A stretch of 64,000 nt of DNA from Phenylobacterium immobile (ATCC 35973) (GTDB lineage: Bacteria > Pseudomonadota > Alphaproteobacteria > Caulobacterales > Caulobacteraceae): positions 186,001-250,000 of the forward strand of contig NZ_CVJQ01000002.1 in the NCBI RefSeq assembly GCF_001375595.1, read 5' to 3'. Under the pieces are notes generated by a model, which had not been told where the DNA came from, did not search any database, and saw nothing but the letters and a program-made list of their open reading frames with translations. This document shows, piece after piece, positions 33,317-41,443 of the stretch. The translations under genes and the position numbers were made by a program. Position 1 is the stretch's first letter. Every line of letters starts with the position of its first letter.

Positions 33317-33873
33317 CCAAACCGATCCCATCGCGCCCTGGACAGGGCGCGCAAGGTCGCCGGGTCGCCGAATTGCTGCGCGTCGATCACGCCGGCGAAA
33401 TGGCCGCCGTCGCCATCTACCGGGGCCAGCGCGCCGTCTTCGGAAAGGCGGCGGGGCGTGAACACATCGCTGGTCAGCTCGCCGAGATGGAGAGCCACGA
33501 ACAGGCCCACCTCGATCGTTTCGACGCTATCCTCACCGAACGTCGGGTCCGCCCGACGGCGCTCGCGCCGCTCTGGCGCCTCGCCGGGTTCGCGCTGGGC
33601 GCGGGAACAGCGCTGCTTGGCGAAAAGGCCGCGCATGCCTGCACCGAGGCTGTCGAAGCCGTTATCGAGGCGCATTACGCCGAGCAGATCGTCGAGGTCG
33701 CGGCCCGAGAGCCCGACCTCGCCGCCGAACTCAGCGTTTTCCGCGACGAGGAACTCGCTCACCGCGATCATGCTGTCGCGCAAGGCGCCCACGGGGCGCC
33801 GGGCTATGCTCTGATGTCGGCCGTCATTCGCGCGGGCTGCCTCGCCGCGATCAAGGTCAGCGAAAAGGTCTAG
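33313..33873 (+). CDS. coq7: demethoxyubiquinone hydroxylase (Coq7 family)
   Basis: A 186-residue ferritin-like di-iron monooxygenase of ubiquinone biosynthesis, hydroxylating C6 of the quinone ring. Iron ligands appear in two E...ExxH sets: LLRVDHAGEMAAVAIYRGQ with AEMESHEQAH, and VEAVIEAHYAEQI with FRDEELAHRDH. Length is typical of bacterial Coq7. It starts at a GTG overlapping the dsbB-like stop. Many Caulobacterales use this enzyme rather than UbiF. Confidence 0.95.
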   Translation: MTKPIPSRPGQGAQGRRVAELLRVDHAGEMAAVAIYRGQRAVFGKAAGREHIAGQLAEMESHEQAHLDRFDAILTERRVRPTALAPLWRLAGFALGAGTALLGEKAAHACTEAVEAVIEAHYAEQIVEVAAREPDLAAELSVFRDEELAHRDHAVAQGAHGAPGYALMSAVIRAGCLAAIKVSEKV

Positions 33874-34009
33874 AAGCGTCGCATTTCGCTCGAGGCTATG
33901 CGCCGACGCTACCATACGCCGCGGCTGCCATACTTGATCATTTCACACAATCCGACCCACCTTGGCCTATGACGCTCGACAAGTTAAGTCCGCGTCCGGG
34001 GGCAGGCGA

Positions 34010-34363
34010 ATGATCGAGCGCAAACTCAACCTTCAACCGCTGGAAGAACTGGCCGCAGCGGCCAAGGCTGAGAACCTCACGCTGATCGAGCGTTCAACGC
34101 TCTACTCCGGCACGATCCACTACGGCGGCCGGATGATCATGTACCTCGACGAGCACCACGGCGGCGCTTGCGACTATGAGAAGACGATGTTGCTGGGCGC
34201 GCTTTCGACGCTGGCGATCCTGCTCGGCTTTTCGATCTACGCCGATGAAACGCCGAGCCGCGAGGCCCTCCTTCTCGGCCTTGAGCAGGACATGGCCAGC
34301 CTGAAGCAAGGCCTCTACGCTCTGGAGAACCAGGCCATCCGGCGCACCGCCTCACGCTTCTAG
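34010..34363 (+). CDS. hypothetical protein, 117 aa
   Basis: The frame starts at the ATG at 34010 (MIERKLNLQPLEELAAAAKA); a longer frame from a TTG at 33962 is less likely. The protein has a charged N-terminal helix, a short beta segment (YSGTIHYGGRMIMYLDEHHG), a hydrophobic stretch LLGALSTLAILLGFSIYA that may be a membrane or buried helix, and a C-terminal helix. No family was recognised. It converges with the HNH gene and overlaps it by 12 bp at the 3' ends. Confidence 0.6.
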   Translation: MIERKLNLQPLEELAAAAKAENLTLIERSTLYSGTIHYGGRMIMYLDEHHGGACDYEKTMLLGALSTLAILLGFSIYADETPSREALLLGLEQDMASLKQGLYALENQAIRRTASRF

Positions 34364-34912
34364 CTCAATGTCCCAGTAGAGGTAGTCGAGCCAGCTCTGG
34401 TGCAGGTAGTGCGGGGGAAATCGCCGCCCGCGGTCCTGTAGTTCGTGCGCCGTGGGTCGCCTGGGAACCTGGAACGGCTTCATGCCTGCTTCTCGGAGCG
34501 TGCGCCCGCCCTTGGCGAGGTTGCAGGGCGCGCAGGCCGTGACGATGTTTTCCCAACTGGTGCGGCCGCCCTTTGATCGCGGCAGCACGTGGTCGAAGGT
34601 CAGGTCGTCGCGACAACCGCAGTACTGGCAGCGGAAACGATCGCGCAGGAACAGGTTGAAGCGCGTAAAGGCGGGCGCGCGCTCCTGCGGCACAAAACTC
34701 TTCAGCGAAACCACGCTGGGCAGTTGCATCTCGAAGGAGGGCGATCGCACCGTCTGGTCGTAGGTGGCGATCACATCCACCCGGTCCAGGAAGACGGCCT
34801 TGACCACCTCCTGCCACGGCCACAGCGACAGCGGATAATAGCTGAGCGGACGATAATCGGCGTTCAGCACGAGGCAGGGCCACCCTGCCGGCGGGCGCTC
34901 AAGCACCTGCAT
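34352..34912 (-). CDS. HNH endonuclease family protein
   Basis: A 186-residue protein. Residues 90-145 hold the HNH core: CQYCGCRDDLTFDHVLPRS with the catalytic His in FDHV, then SWENIVTACAPCNLAKGG giving the second zinc CxxC and the Asn. The N-terminal part (PCLVLNADYRPLSYYPLSLW) is the conserved lead-in of a widespread group of housekeeping HNH proteins in alphaproteobacteria. The cellular role is unknown. It is not next to phage or restriction genes. Confidence 0.9.
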   Translation of the reverse strand: MQVLERPPAGWPCLVLNADYRPLSYYPLSLWPWQEVVKAVFLDRVDVIATYDQTVRSPSFEMQLPSVVSLKSFVPQERAPAFTRFNLFLRDRFRCQYCGCRDDLTFDHVLPRSKGGRTSWENIVTACAPCNLAKGGRTLREAGMKPFQVPRRPTAHELQDRGRRFPPHYLHQSWLDYLYWDIELEA

Positions 34913-35097
34913 GGCCGGGCCTCCCGACGCTGCCCGCGTGAGGGCGGGCGCCTAGGATGAGATTCGCAGGATCGAAGACCAACCCCCGTTCGCAAGATCG
35001 CCGAGGCGAATCAGCGCCTTCGGCCGATGCTAAAGATCATAGGAGAGATTTCGCGACGTCTCCATGACGGGACGCTGGCGAGGCGGTTCGCCCAAAG

Positions 35098-35122
35098 AAA
35101 AAGGACCCCCTTTCGGGGGCCC
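35098..35122 (-). terminator. Rho-independent terminator of the 30-residue ORF
   Basis: On the minus strand GGGCCCCC (35122-35115) pairs with GGGGGTCC (35110-35103) around a GAAA tetraloop, followed by TTTTTC. It is about 48 bp past the small ORF stop. Confidence 0.85.
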
Positions 35123-35169
35123 TCATCGAGATCGTCAGCCCGGGGAGGGCAGGCCTTCGATCCGCAGAC

Positions 35170-35262
35170 CTAGAACGTTTGGAACAGGCCGGCTGTCGCC
35201 GCCGTGCCAAGGGCCACCAGGAACGCAGGCCCGATCAGGTCCATAACTTTTGCGAAAGACAT
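35170..35262 (-). CDS. 30-residue hydrophobic small protein
   Basis: The frame ATG (35262) to TAG encodes 30 residues (MSFAKVMDLIGPAFLVALGT, then AATAGLFQTF). Residues 9-27 could span a membrane, and a short polar N-terminus precedes them. An AAGG lies at Shine-Dalgarno distance upstream, and a classic terminator follows downstream, so a dedicated short transcript is likely. It is too short for standard gene calling. No function was recognised. Confidence 0.6.
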   Translation of the reverse strand: MSFAKVMDLIGPAFLVALGTAATAGLFQTF

Positions 35263-35358
35263 CGACACACACCTTCAGTTGGCTCCCGCAACTCCCCGGG
35301 GAGGCGGGGGCGGCGGGCTTTGTTATTTGAACAATGCTCAGATAAGCGTCCATCTAAT

Positions 35359-35390
35359 CGATGTCAAGATGATCTATACGATGTCCAGAT
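35359..35390 (+). repeat. direct repeats CGATGTCNAGAT before the tetR gene
   Basis: CGATGTCAAGAT (35359-35370) and CGATGTCCAGAT (35379-35390) are 20 bp apart start to start, about two helical turns, and end 20 bp before the tetR start codon. This is a possible regulator or polymerase-proximal site. Confidence 0.45.
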
Positions 35391-35410
35391 TTCCGCTAAG
35401 GTCCGCCCCG

Positions 35411-36037
35411 ATGCGCGACCCAAAAGCCACAGCCGAACGCTCCTACCACCATGGCGACCTGCGCCGCGGCCTCGTCCTGGCCGCGCGCAAGGTCCTGGAG
35501 GCCGAAGGGCCCGCCGCCCTGTCGCTGCGGGCCGTCGCCCGGGAGGCTGGCGTCAGCCCCGCTGCGCCCTACCATCACTTCAAGGATAAGGGCGAACTGC
35601 TGGACGCGGTGGCCCATGATGGCTGGCTGCTGCTCCACCAGATCATGGCCGAGGCCAAGGCGCAGGGCGACCCTCAGGAGCGGCTGTTGTCGACCACCGT
35701 CGCCTATGTCGGTTTCGCCCGCGCCCACCCCGCGCTCTACCGGGTGATGTACGACGCCGCGCGCAACAAGGAGGCCCTGCCCCAACACCTGGCGGAAGGC
35801 GAAGGCGCCTTCGCCGCGCTGCGCAACACCATGATCGAAATGGGCGCCGACCCCAAGGCCGCCGAGCTCGAACTCTCGACCATCGCCGCCTGGTGCGCCG
35901 CCCACGGCCTGGCCGAGATGAGCGGCTTCGCCCAGTTCCGGCACCTGCGCGAGGACATGGGCGGCGAGCAGCGCTTCGCCCGCGCGATCTTGAGCCGGCT
36001 CCGCGTCTTCCGCCACCACCGGCCGCCTGTGACGTGA
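35411..36037 (+). CDS. TetR-family transcriptional regulator (WHG C-terminal domain)
   Basis: A 208-residue regulator; the ATG at 35411 was chosen, with another in-frame ATG at 35381. The N-terminal helix-turn-helix reads LSLRAVAREAGVSPAAPYHHFKDKGELLDAVA. The C-terminal half with YRVMYDAARNK and AAWCAAHGLAEM is the TetR_C_33/WHG type. The ligand is unknown. Its stop overlaps the gluQ start (GTGA), an unusual coupling of a regulator to a tRNA-modifying enzyme. Confidence 0.92.
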   Translation: MRDPKATAERSYHHGDLRRGLVLAARKVLEAEGPAALSLRAVAREAGVSPAAPYHHFKDKGELLDAVAHDGWLLLHQIMAEAKAQGDPQERLLSTTVAYVGFARAHPALYRVMYDAARNKEALPQHLAEGEGAFAALRNTMIEMGADPKAAELELSTIAAWCAAHGLAEMSGFAQFRHLREDMGGEQRFARAILSRLRVFRHHRPPVT

Positions 36038-36882
36038 GCGGGTTCACCACCCGCTTCGCCCCCTCCCCCACCGGATACCTGCACCGGGGGCACGCCTTCT
36101 CGGCCCTGACCGCGCACCAGGCGGCGCTCGAAGCCCAGGGCCGCTTCCTTCTGCGCGTCGAAGACATCGACCGCACTCGCAGTCGCCCGGAGTTTGAGGC
36201 CTCGATCCTTGAAGACCTCGCCTGGCTCGGCCTGACTTGGGAAGCGCCCGTCCGCCGCCAGTCCGAACACATGGCCCACTACGCCGCGGCGCTGGAGCAA
36301 TTGGCCGGACGAGGCGTGATCTACCGATGCTTTCGCACCCGCCGCGAGGTCGCAGACGCCATCGCCAGCGCCCCGCACGGCCCGATGGAGGCCTTCACTG
36401 GCGCGCCCCTGCCTGCCGATGAAGAGGCTCGGCGAATCGCCGCCGGCGAAGGCTTCGCCTGGCGGTTGTCGCTATCAGCCGCTGAAGCCGCCCTCGGCGG
36501 GTTCGGAGACCTCTGGTTCCTTGAGACGGGCGCGGGCCCGGCGGGAGAAGCCGGCGCTATCGTCGCGCGGCCCCAGGTCGGCGGCGACGTGGTTCTGGCG
36601 CGGAAGGATGTCGGCGTGGCCTATCATCTGGCGGTCGTCGTCGATGACGCCCTACAGGGGGTGACCCACGTCATCCGCGGCCACGACCTGTTCGAAGCCG
36701 CCCACGTCCAGCGCCTCCTTCAGGCGCTTCTGCAGCTGCCGACGCCGACCTACCGTCACCATGGCTTGCTTACTGGCCCGGACGGTCGCCGCTACGCCAA
36801 GCGGGACCAGGCCGAGACCCTGCGCGCCCTGCGCGAGCGAGGCGTGACCGCTGAAGACCTCCGCCGGGATCTGGGCTTCTAG
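36034..36882 (+). CDS. gluQ: glutamyl-Q tRNA(Asp) synthetase
   Basis: A 282-residue GluRS paralogue that attaches glutamate to queuosine at position 34 of tRNA-Asp. FAPSPTGYLHRGHAFSAL contains the HIGH-class ATP motif and RVEDIDRTRSRPEF the family signature. The KMSKS counterpart is RRYAKRDQAETL. It lacks the anticodon-binding domain of full GluRS, as expected from its length. It starts at a GTG overlapping the tetR stop, and the C-terminus overlaps convergently with the SelO gene by 4 bp. Confidence 0.93.
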   Translation: MSGFTTRFAPSPTGYLHRGHAFSALTAHQAALEAQGRFLLRVEDIDRTRSRPEFEASILEDLAWLGLTWEAPVRRQSEHMAHYAAALEQLAGRGVIYRCFRTRREVADAIASAPHGPMEAFTGAPLPADEEARRIAAGEGFAWRLSLSAAEAALGGFGDLWFLETGAGPAGEAGAIVARPQVGGDVVLARKDVGVAYHLAVVVDDALQGVTHVIRGHDLFEAAHVQRLLQALLQLPTPTYRHHGLLTGPDGRRYAKRDQAETLRALRERGVTAEDLRRDLGF

Positions 36883-38285
36883 GCGAGCCCCCAGGCCAGC
36901 CGTGCGACCTCGATGGCCGCCAGTTTCGCCTCGAAGGCCGACCAGTCGTCGCGCTCGGCGATCGGCGCCCAGATCGCTTCGATCTCGTCGTAGAGCAGTT
37001 CCTCAGGCTCGGCCCGGGAGAAGTAGGGATGCTGCAGCCGCTCAGGCCGCTCGGCCTGGAAGGTCGCCAGCAGCCCTCGGAAGGCCTGAGCCGCAGGGCC
37101 CACATACTGCGTCGCGCGCAACCCTTGCGGTTCTCGCCCGCAGAACCAGTCGAAGAAGAAGGGCTCCCACCGAAGATCCGGGCCCGCCTCTCCCAAGACA
37201 TTAAGGGACGCGCGGAATAGCGCCTCGTCAGCCTCAACCCCGCGGGACCCTACGCCCAGTCTGCGGGCGAAAGCCTCGCCCACCTCGCGGCGGTAGGCCG
37301 CCCCGAAATCATTCAGCGCAGCGATCACCGCGTCCTCGTTGGATATCCCGGCCAGGACGCCACCCAGTTGCTGCAGATTCCAGAACACGGCCTCCGGCTG
37401 GCGACCGAAGGCGTAAAGGCCCTGCTGGTCGAAATAGGCCGCCGTAAAGTTCGGATCGAAATGCGGGAGAAAGCGGTAGGGCCCATAGTCGAAGCTCTCG
37501 CCAGTGAGGCTCATGTTGTCGGTGTTGAGCACGCCGTGGACGAAACCCGCGGCGATCCAGCTGGCGGTAAGCCGGCCCATTCGCTGGACCAGCGTGCGCA
37601 ACAGCGCCGCGGCCGGGTCGTTGTCGCCGGCGAGCTCAGGGTAATAGGCGGCGATCACGTGATCGACGAGGGCGCGCAGGCGCTCTGGTTGCTCCTCGAA
37701 GGCGTGGCGCTGGAAACTGCCGAAGCGGATGTGGCTGTGCGACAGACGCACCATCACCGAGGAGCGTGTCGGGCTGGGCTCATCGCCGCGCACCAGGTCC
37801 TCGCCGGTCTCGATCAGAGACAATGTCCGCGAAGTGGGCGCACCCAGCGCCTCAAGCATGGCGGTCGCCAGGACTTCGCGCACGCCACCCTTCAACGTCA
37901 GGCGACCATCGGCCGTCCGTGACCATGGCGTGCGGCCCGACCCCTTTGTCCCCAGGTCGAGCAGGCGACCGGTCCCCGCCTCGCGCAGCTGGGCGAACAG
38001 GAAGCCCCGACCATCGCCGAGATCGGGGTTGTACATCCGGAACTGATGGCCGTGGTAGCGCAGGGCCAGCGGCGGGTCGAGGTTGTCCGGCAGCGGTTCG
38101 AACCGGCCGAAGTGAGCCACCCACTCCGCGTCCGAAAGGCTGTCCAGTCCCACTGTGGCGGCCGCCCGCTGGTTGCGGAACCGTAGAATGGTCTGCGGAA
38201 AATCCGCGGCGCGGACCGGATCGGCGAACCCCTCGCCAAGCTGCAGGTAGAGCGGGTCGGGCGCGTAGGCGACGGAGACGGGCAT
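36879..38285 (-). CDS. selO: SelO family protein adenylyltransferase (YdiU)
   Basis: A 468-residue pseudokinase-fold protein; the start at 38285 (MPVSVAYAPDPLYLQLGEGF) is favoured, with 38351 an alternative adding 22 residues. SelO proteins transfer AMP from ATP to Ser/Thr/Tyr of targets in redox stress. Motifs include LLDLGTKGSGRTPWSRTADG, the LKGGVREVL loop and the metal/active segment VHGVLNTDNMSLTGESFDYG. Bacterial forms lack the selenocysteine of animal SelO; here the C-terminus ends LAWGLA without it. Length is usual. Confidence 0.93.
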   Translation of the reverse strand: MPVSVAYAPDPLYLQLGEGFADPVRAADFPQTILRFRNQRAAATVGLDSLSDAEWVAHFGRFEPLPDNLDPPLALRYHGHQFRMYNPDLGDGRGFLFAQLREAGTGRLLDLGTKGSGRTPWSRTADGRLTLKGGVREVLATAMLEALGAPTSRTLSLIETGEDLVRGDEPSPTRSSVMVRLSHSHIRFGSFQRHAFEEQPERLRALVDHVIAAYYPELAGDNDPAAALLRTLVQRMGRLTASWIAAGFVHGVLNTDNMSLTGESFDYGPYRFLPHFDPNFTAAYFDQQGLYAFGRQPEAVFWNLQQLGGVLAGISNEDAVIAALNDFGAAYRREVGEAFARRLGVGSRGVEADEALFRASLNVLGEAGPDLRWEPFFFDWFCGREPQGLRATQYVGPAAQAFRGLLATFQAERPERLQHPYFSRAEPEELLYDEIEAIWAPIAERDDWSAFEAKLAAIEVARLAWGLA

Positions 38286-38365
38286 GCCTGCCAGATGAGG
38301 CCTGACAGCGCCGACGGCAAGCGCTGCGGGTCGAACCGGGACCATCGCCATGCTAGGCCGTCGCC

Positions 38366-39574
38366 ATGGCCCGGCGCATGACCCTCGAATTTCTGAAGAC
38401 CGAAGCGGCCTCTGGCATGATCCTGGCCGTCGCAGCCCTGTCCGCCATCATCCTGGCGAACTCGCCCTGGTCATCGGCCTATTTCAATTTCATCGACGCC
38501 GCCTTGACGATCCAGGTCGGCGCCTTCCGGCAGACCCATTCCTACCAGGATTGGATCAAGGAGGGCCTGATGGCGATCTTCTTCTTGGTCGTCGGTCTGG
38601 AGATCAAATACGAGATCCTGCGCGGCGAACTGGCCAATCCGCGTCGCCTGCTTCTGCCGGTGGCCGCGGCCCTGGGCGGAATGGCCGCGCCGGCGCTGGT
38701 CTATCTGGCGGTCAATCTGGGCCGTGGCGGCGCACCCGCCGGCTGGCCCGTGCCCATGGCCACCGACATCGCCTTCGCTCTGGCCGCCCTGGCCGTGGCG
38801 GGGCCCCGGCTGCCGCCCAGCCTGCGGGCCTTCCTGCTGACACTGGCCATCGTCGACGACTTGGGCGCGGTCATCGCCATCGGCGTGCTGTTCACCGACC
38901 ACGTCGAGTGGACCGCGGTCGGCGGCGCGGCCTCGGCGCTCGCCCTGATGGTGTTGCTGTCGCGTTGGAAGGCGGCGCCTTACCTGCTCTACGCCCTGGG
39001 CTTCCTTTTGGTCTGGGCCTTCACCTTGGAATCGGGGATCTCCACCTCGCTCGCTGGAGTCGCCGCGGCCGCCGCTGTGCCGATCTCGGCGCAGAAGCCC
39101 GGCCACAAGGGCTTGGTGGAGGAAATGATGCACAGCCTCCACCCCTACGTGGCCTATCTGATTTTGCCGCTGTTCGCCTTCGCCGCCGCCGGATTCACCT
39201 TCGAAGGCGCCGGCCCGCTCGCCGGTCCTGTTGGCCTGGGCGTCGCCGCCGGTCTGCTGATCGGCAAGCCCCTGGGAATCCTGGGCGCAACGGGCCTGAT
39301 CATCGGCCTGAAGCTGTCGCGCCGCCCCACCGGCGCGCGCTGGAGCGAGCTTGCCGGCGTCTCCATCCTCTGCGGGATCGGCTTCACCATGAGTCTGTTC
39401 ATCGGCCAGCTCGCCTTCACCGGCCCCGGCCAGGGGCAGGTCAAGGTCGGCGTGGTCCTGGGCTCGGTGGCTTCCGTCCTTCTGGGGGCGGCCCTATTGG
39501 CCTGGGCCCAGGCCAGGCGCGATCGCGAAGCTGCGGCCGACAGCGCCCTTGCCCCCGTTCGACGGCCTCGCTAA
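38366..39574 (+). CDS. nhaA: Na+/H+ antiporter NhaA
   Basis: A 402-residue inner-membrane antiporter exchanging two protons per sodium. Twelve-helix pattern; AIFFLVVGLEIKYEIL, MATDIAFALAALAVAG and the paired aspartates in FLLTLAIVDDLGAVIAI (counterparts of Asp163/164) are diagnostic. The discontinuous helix region with the invariant Thr-Asp is present. The start at 38366 has a weak Shine-Dalgarno, and an ATG four codons later is possible. It is divergent from selO. Confidence 0.95.
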   Translation: MARRMTLEFLKTEAASGMILAVAALSAIILANSPWSSAYFNFIDAALTIQVGAFRQTHSYQDWIKEGLMAIFFLVVGLEIKYEILRGELANPRRLLLPVAAALGGMAAPALVYLAVNLGRGGAPAGWPVPMATDIAFALAALAVAGPRLPPSLRAFLLTLAIVDDLGAVIAIGVLFTDHVEWTAVGGAASALALMVLLSRWKAAPYLLYALGFLLVWAFTLESGISTSLAGVAAAAAVPISAQKPGHKGLVEEMMHSLHPYVAYLILPLFAFAAAGFTFEGAGPLAGPVGLGVAAGLLIGKPLGILGATGLIIGLKLSRRPTGARWSELAGVSILCGIGFTMSLFIGQLAFTGPGQGQVKVGVVLGSVASVLLGAALLAWAQARRDREAAADSALAPVRRPR

Positions 39575-39603
39575 AGCCGCTGGATCAGTTTCTGGAGCTT
39601 CTC

Positions 39604-39696
39604 ATGTCGGCCGGCATCATTGGTCTTCTCGTCATCGCCGTGTTCATCGTCGGCTTCGCCCTGCTGAACCGCTTCGAGTTTGGCCGGTTCGACTGA
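39604..39696 (+). CDS. 30-residue single-span membrane protein
   Basis: The ATG at 39604 has a GGAG 8 bp upstream and encodes 30 residues (MSAGIIGLLVIAVFIVGFAL, then LNRFEFGRFD): one hydrophobic helix with a positive-inside C-terminal tail. It lies 29 bp after nhaA and 26 bp before the folM-like gene. It could be a transporter accessory subunit or an unrelated micro-protein. No function was recognised. Confidence 0.55.
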   Translation: MSAGIIGLLVIAVFIVGFALLNRFEFGRFD

Positions 39697-39722
39697 ACCC
39701 TGGGCGCGGCCGGTAGGGTCTG

Positions 39723-40463
39723 ATGGCCAGCCGCGGCGCGGCCCTCGTCACTGGCGGCGCGCGCCGGATCGGCCTGGCGCTGGTGATCGCCTGCGCTGAA
39801 GCCGGCTATGATGTCGCCATCCACTGCCGCAGCATCGACGAAGACGCCGAAGCCGCCGCCGGGGAAGTGCGCGCCCGCGGCCGCAGCGCGGCGATCCTCA
39901 CCTGTGATCTTCGCCAGGAAGCCGCTGTCGTCTCCCTGATCGGCGAAGCGGAGGCCGAGCTCGGACCAGTGACCCTTCTGGTCAACTGCGCCTCCATATT
40001 CGAGCACGACAGCATCGCCGATATGAACCGCGCGTCCTGGGACGTGCACATGGACACCAACCTCTGGGCGCCGATGGTGCTGTCCCAGGCCTTTGCGCGG
40101 CGCCTGCCCCCGGGCCACGAAGGGCTGATCGTCAATATCATCGACCAGCGGGTGTTGCGACCGACGCCGGACTTTTTCTCCTATTCCCTCAGCAAGGCGG
40201 CCCTGTTCGAGGCGACACGCATGCTGGCGCAGGCCTTCGCGCCGCGGATCCGCGTCAACGGGATTGGTCCGGGGCCAGTGCTGAAATCGATCCACCAGGA
40301 TGATGACGCCTTCGCCCAGGAAGCACGCTCCACCCTGCTTCGGCGTCCCGTCGAGCCTGCCGAGATCGCGGCGGCCTTGCGCTACCTGATTGACGCAAAG
40401 GCGGTCACCGGCCAGATGATCGCCGTCGACGGCGGCCAGCACCTGGCCGCCCACGGCGACTGA
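39723..40463 (+). CDS. SDR-family pteridine reductase, FolM-like
   Basis: A 246-residue short-chain dehydrogenase. The N-terminal TGGARRIG (T-G-x3-R-x-G, the pteridine-reductase variant of TGxxxGxG), the NCASIFE segment, YSLSKAAL (Tyr-x3-Lys) and the ending DAKAVTGQMIAVDGGQHLA fit FolM/PTR1 enzymes, which reduce dihydromonapterin or dihydrofolate using NADPH. The gene right after it encodes a FolB-like dihydroneopterin aldolase, supporting a pterin role. General SDR function remains possible. Confidence 0.85.
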   Translation: MASRGAALVTGGARRIGLALVIACAEAGYDVAIHCRSIDEDAEAAAGEVRARGRSAAILTCDLRQEAAVVSLIGEAEAELGPVTLLVNCASIFEHDSIADMNRASWDVHMDTNLWAPMVLSQAFARRLPPGHEGLIVNIIDQRVLRPTPDFFSYSLSKAALFEATRMLAQAFAPRIRVNGIGPGPVLKSIHQDDDAFAQEARSTLLRRPVEPAEIAAALRYLIDAKAVTGQMIAVDGGQHLAAHGD

Positions 40464-40476
40464 AGGCTCAGAGACC

Positions 40477-40887
40477 TTGGCCAACTCCCTGGAAAAGCCC
40501 GCGCCCACGCCCGCCGGAGCAGCGGACGCCCGCGTGGTCATCACCAAGATTTTCGTCACCGGCATCCGCATCGACGCGCAGATCGGCGTCTATCGACATG
40601 AGATGGGCCGCGCCCAGCCGCTGATCGCCGAGGTCGAGCTGGATGTGGCCGTCGCCGGCGTGGAGGTTCTGGCCGAAACCTTCAACTACGAGACGATCCT
40701 GACCACGGCCCGCGAGATCGCGGCCGCCGGCCATATCGCCCTGGTCGAGACCTTCGCCGAGCGCCTCGGCCGCGCCCTGCTGGCCGACCCGCGTGTCAGC
40801 CGCGCCCGCGTCCGCGTCGATAAGCCGATGGCCCTCGCTCCCGACGCCACGGGCGCCGGCGTCGAGATGACCCTGATCCGCAGCTGA
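40477..40887 (+). CDS. folB: dihydroneopterin aldolase/epimerase-like protein, FolB family
   Basis: A 136-residue protein starting at a TTG 14 bp after the SDR gene. After a 20-residue variable lead, ITKIFVTGIRIDAQIGVYRHEMGRAQPLIAEVELDV and FNYETILTTAREIAAAGHIALVETFAERL match FolB: an N-terminal strand, a catalytic-Lys region near the C-terminus (VRVDKPMAL) and the Glu of LVETFAE. FolB cleaves dihydroneopterin in folate synthesis or epimerises it toward monapterin. Pairing with a FolM-like reductase favours a monapterin-type branch. Confidence 0.88.
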   Translation: MANSLEKPAPTPAGAADARVVITKIFVTGIRIDAQIGVYRHEMGRAQPLIAEVELDVAVAGVEVLAETFNYETILTTAREIAAAGHIALVETFAERLGRALLADPRVSRARVRVDKPMALAPDATGAGVEMTLIRS

Positions 40888-40968
40888 CTCAGGTTTAATT
40901 TGGTCCGGGGGCTCACGGGCCCCATCTTTCATTCATCAGACGCGGTCATCGCGTCCTTGGAGAATGAA

Positions 40969-41388
40969 ATGAGCGAATCGCCTGTCGCGACCGCGCCGGA
41001 CGCGCCGATCCCGGCAACCGAAGATCGCACCCTGCCCGCCGTCGTCTACGGCCTTTACCTGCTCGGGCTCGCCACTGGCGGCGCTACGACGATCCTCGGC
41101 CTGATCATCGCCTATGTGAACAAGGGGTCGGCGAGCCCTGTGGCGCAGAGCCACTACACCTTCCTGGTCAACACCTTCTGGATGACCATTGGCTGGTTCC
41201 TGATCGGCGGCCTGCTGATCGTCTTCGGCTTCCCCCTCAGCTTCGTGCTGGTGGGCCTGCCGATCCTCGCTCTTGGCTGGGCGATCGTTGGGCTGGTCGG
41301 CCTCTGGTACGCCGTCCGCGCCATCGTCGGCGTCATCTACCTGGCTCGCGGCGAAGCCTATCCGCGCCCGCGGACGTGGCTGATCTAA
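40969..41388 (+). CDS. DUF4870-type small membrane protein
   Basis: A 139-residue protein from the ATG at 40969 (GGAGA upstream). After a 25-residue Pro/Ala-rich lead it has three to four hydrophobic helices (VVYGLYLLGLATGGATTILG, then a second span, then LVGLPILALGWAIVGLVGLW) with SHYTFLVNTFW between them, the usual DUF4870/Tic20-like arrangement. Function is unknown. Followed by a REP-like inverted repeat. Confidence 0.75.
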   Translation: MSESPVATAPDAPIPATEDRTLPAVVYGLYLLGLATGGATTILGLIIAYVNKGSASPVAQSHYTFLVNTFWMTIGWFLIGGLLIVFGFPLSFVLVGLPILALGWAIVGLVGLWYAVRAIVGVIYLARGEAYPRPRTWLI

Positions 41389-41400
41389 CCTGCGACGGCC

Positions 41401-41435
41401 GTCATCCCGGAAACGTACTTGGCGTCCGGGATGAC
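41401..41435. repeat. REP-like inverted repeat between convergent genes
   Basis: GTCATCCCGGA (41401-41411) and TCCGGGATGAC (41425-41435) are perfect 11-bp inverted repeats with a 13-nt loop. This GTCATCCCGG...CCGGGATGAC design is common in intergenic palindromic repeats of alphaproteobacteria. It may serve as a 3'-end structure for both neighbours. Confidence 0.7.
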
Positions 41436-41443
41436 GTGCGGCC

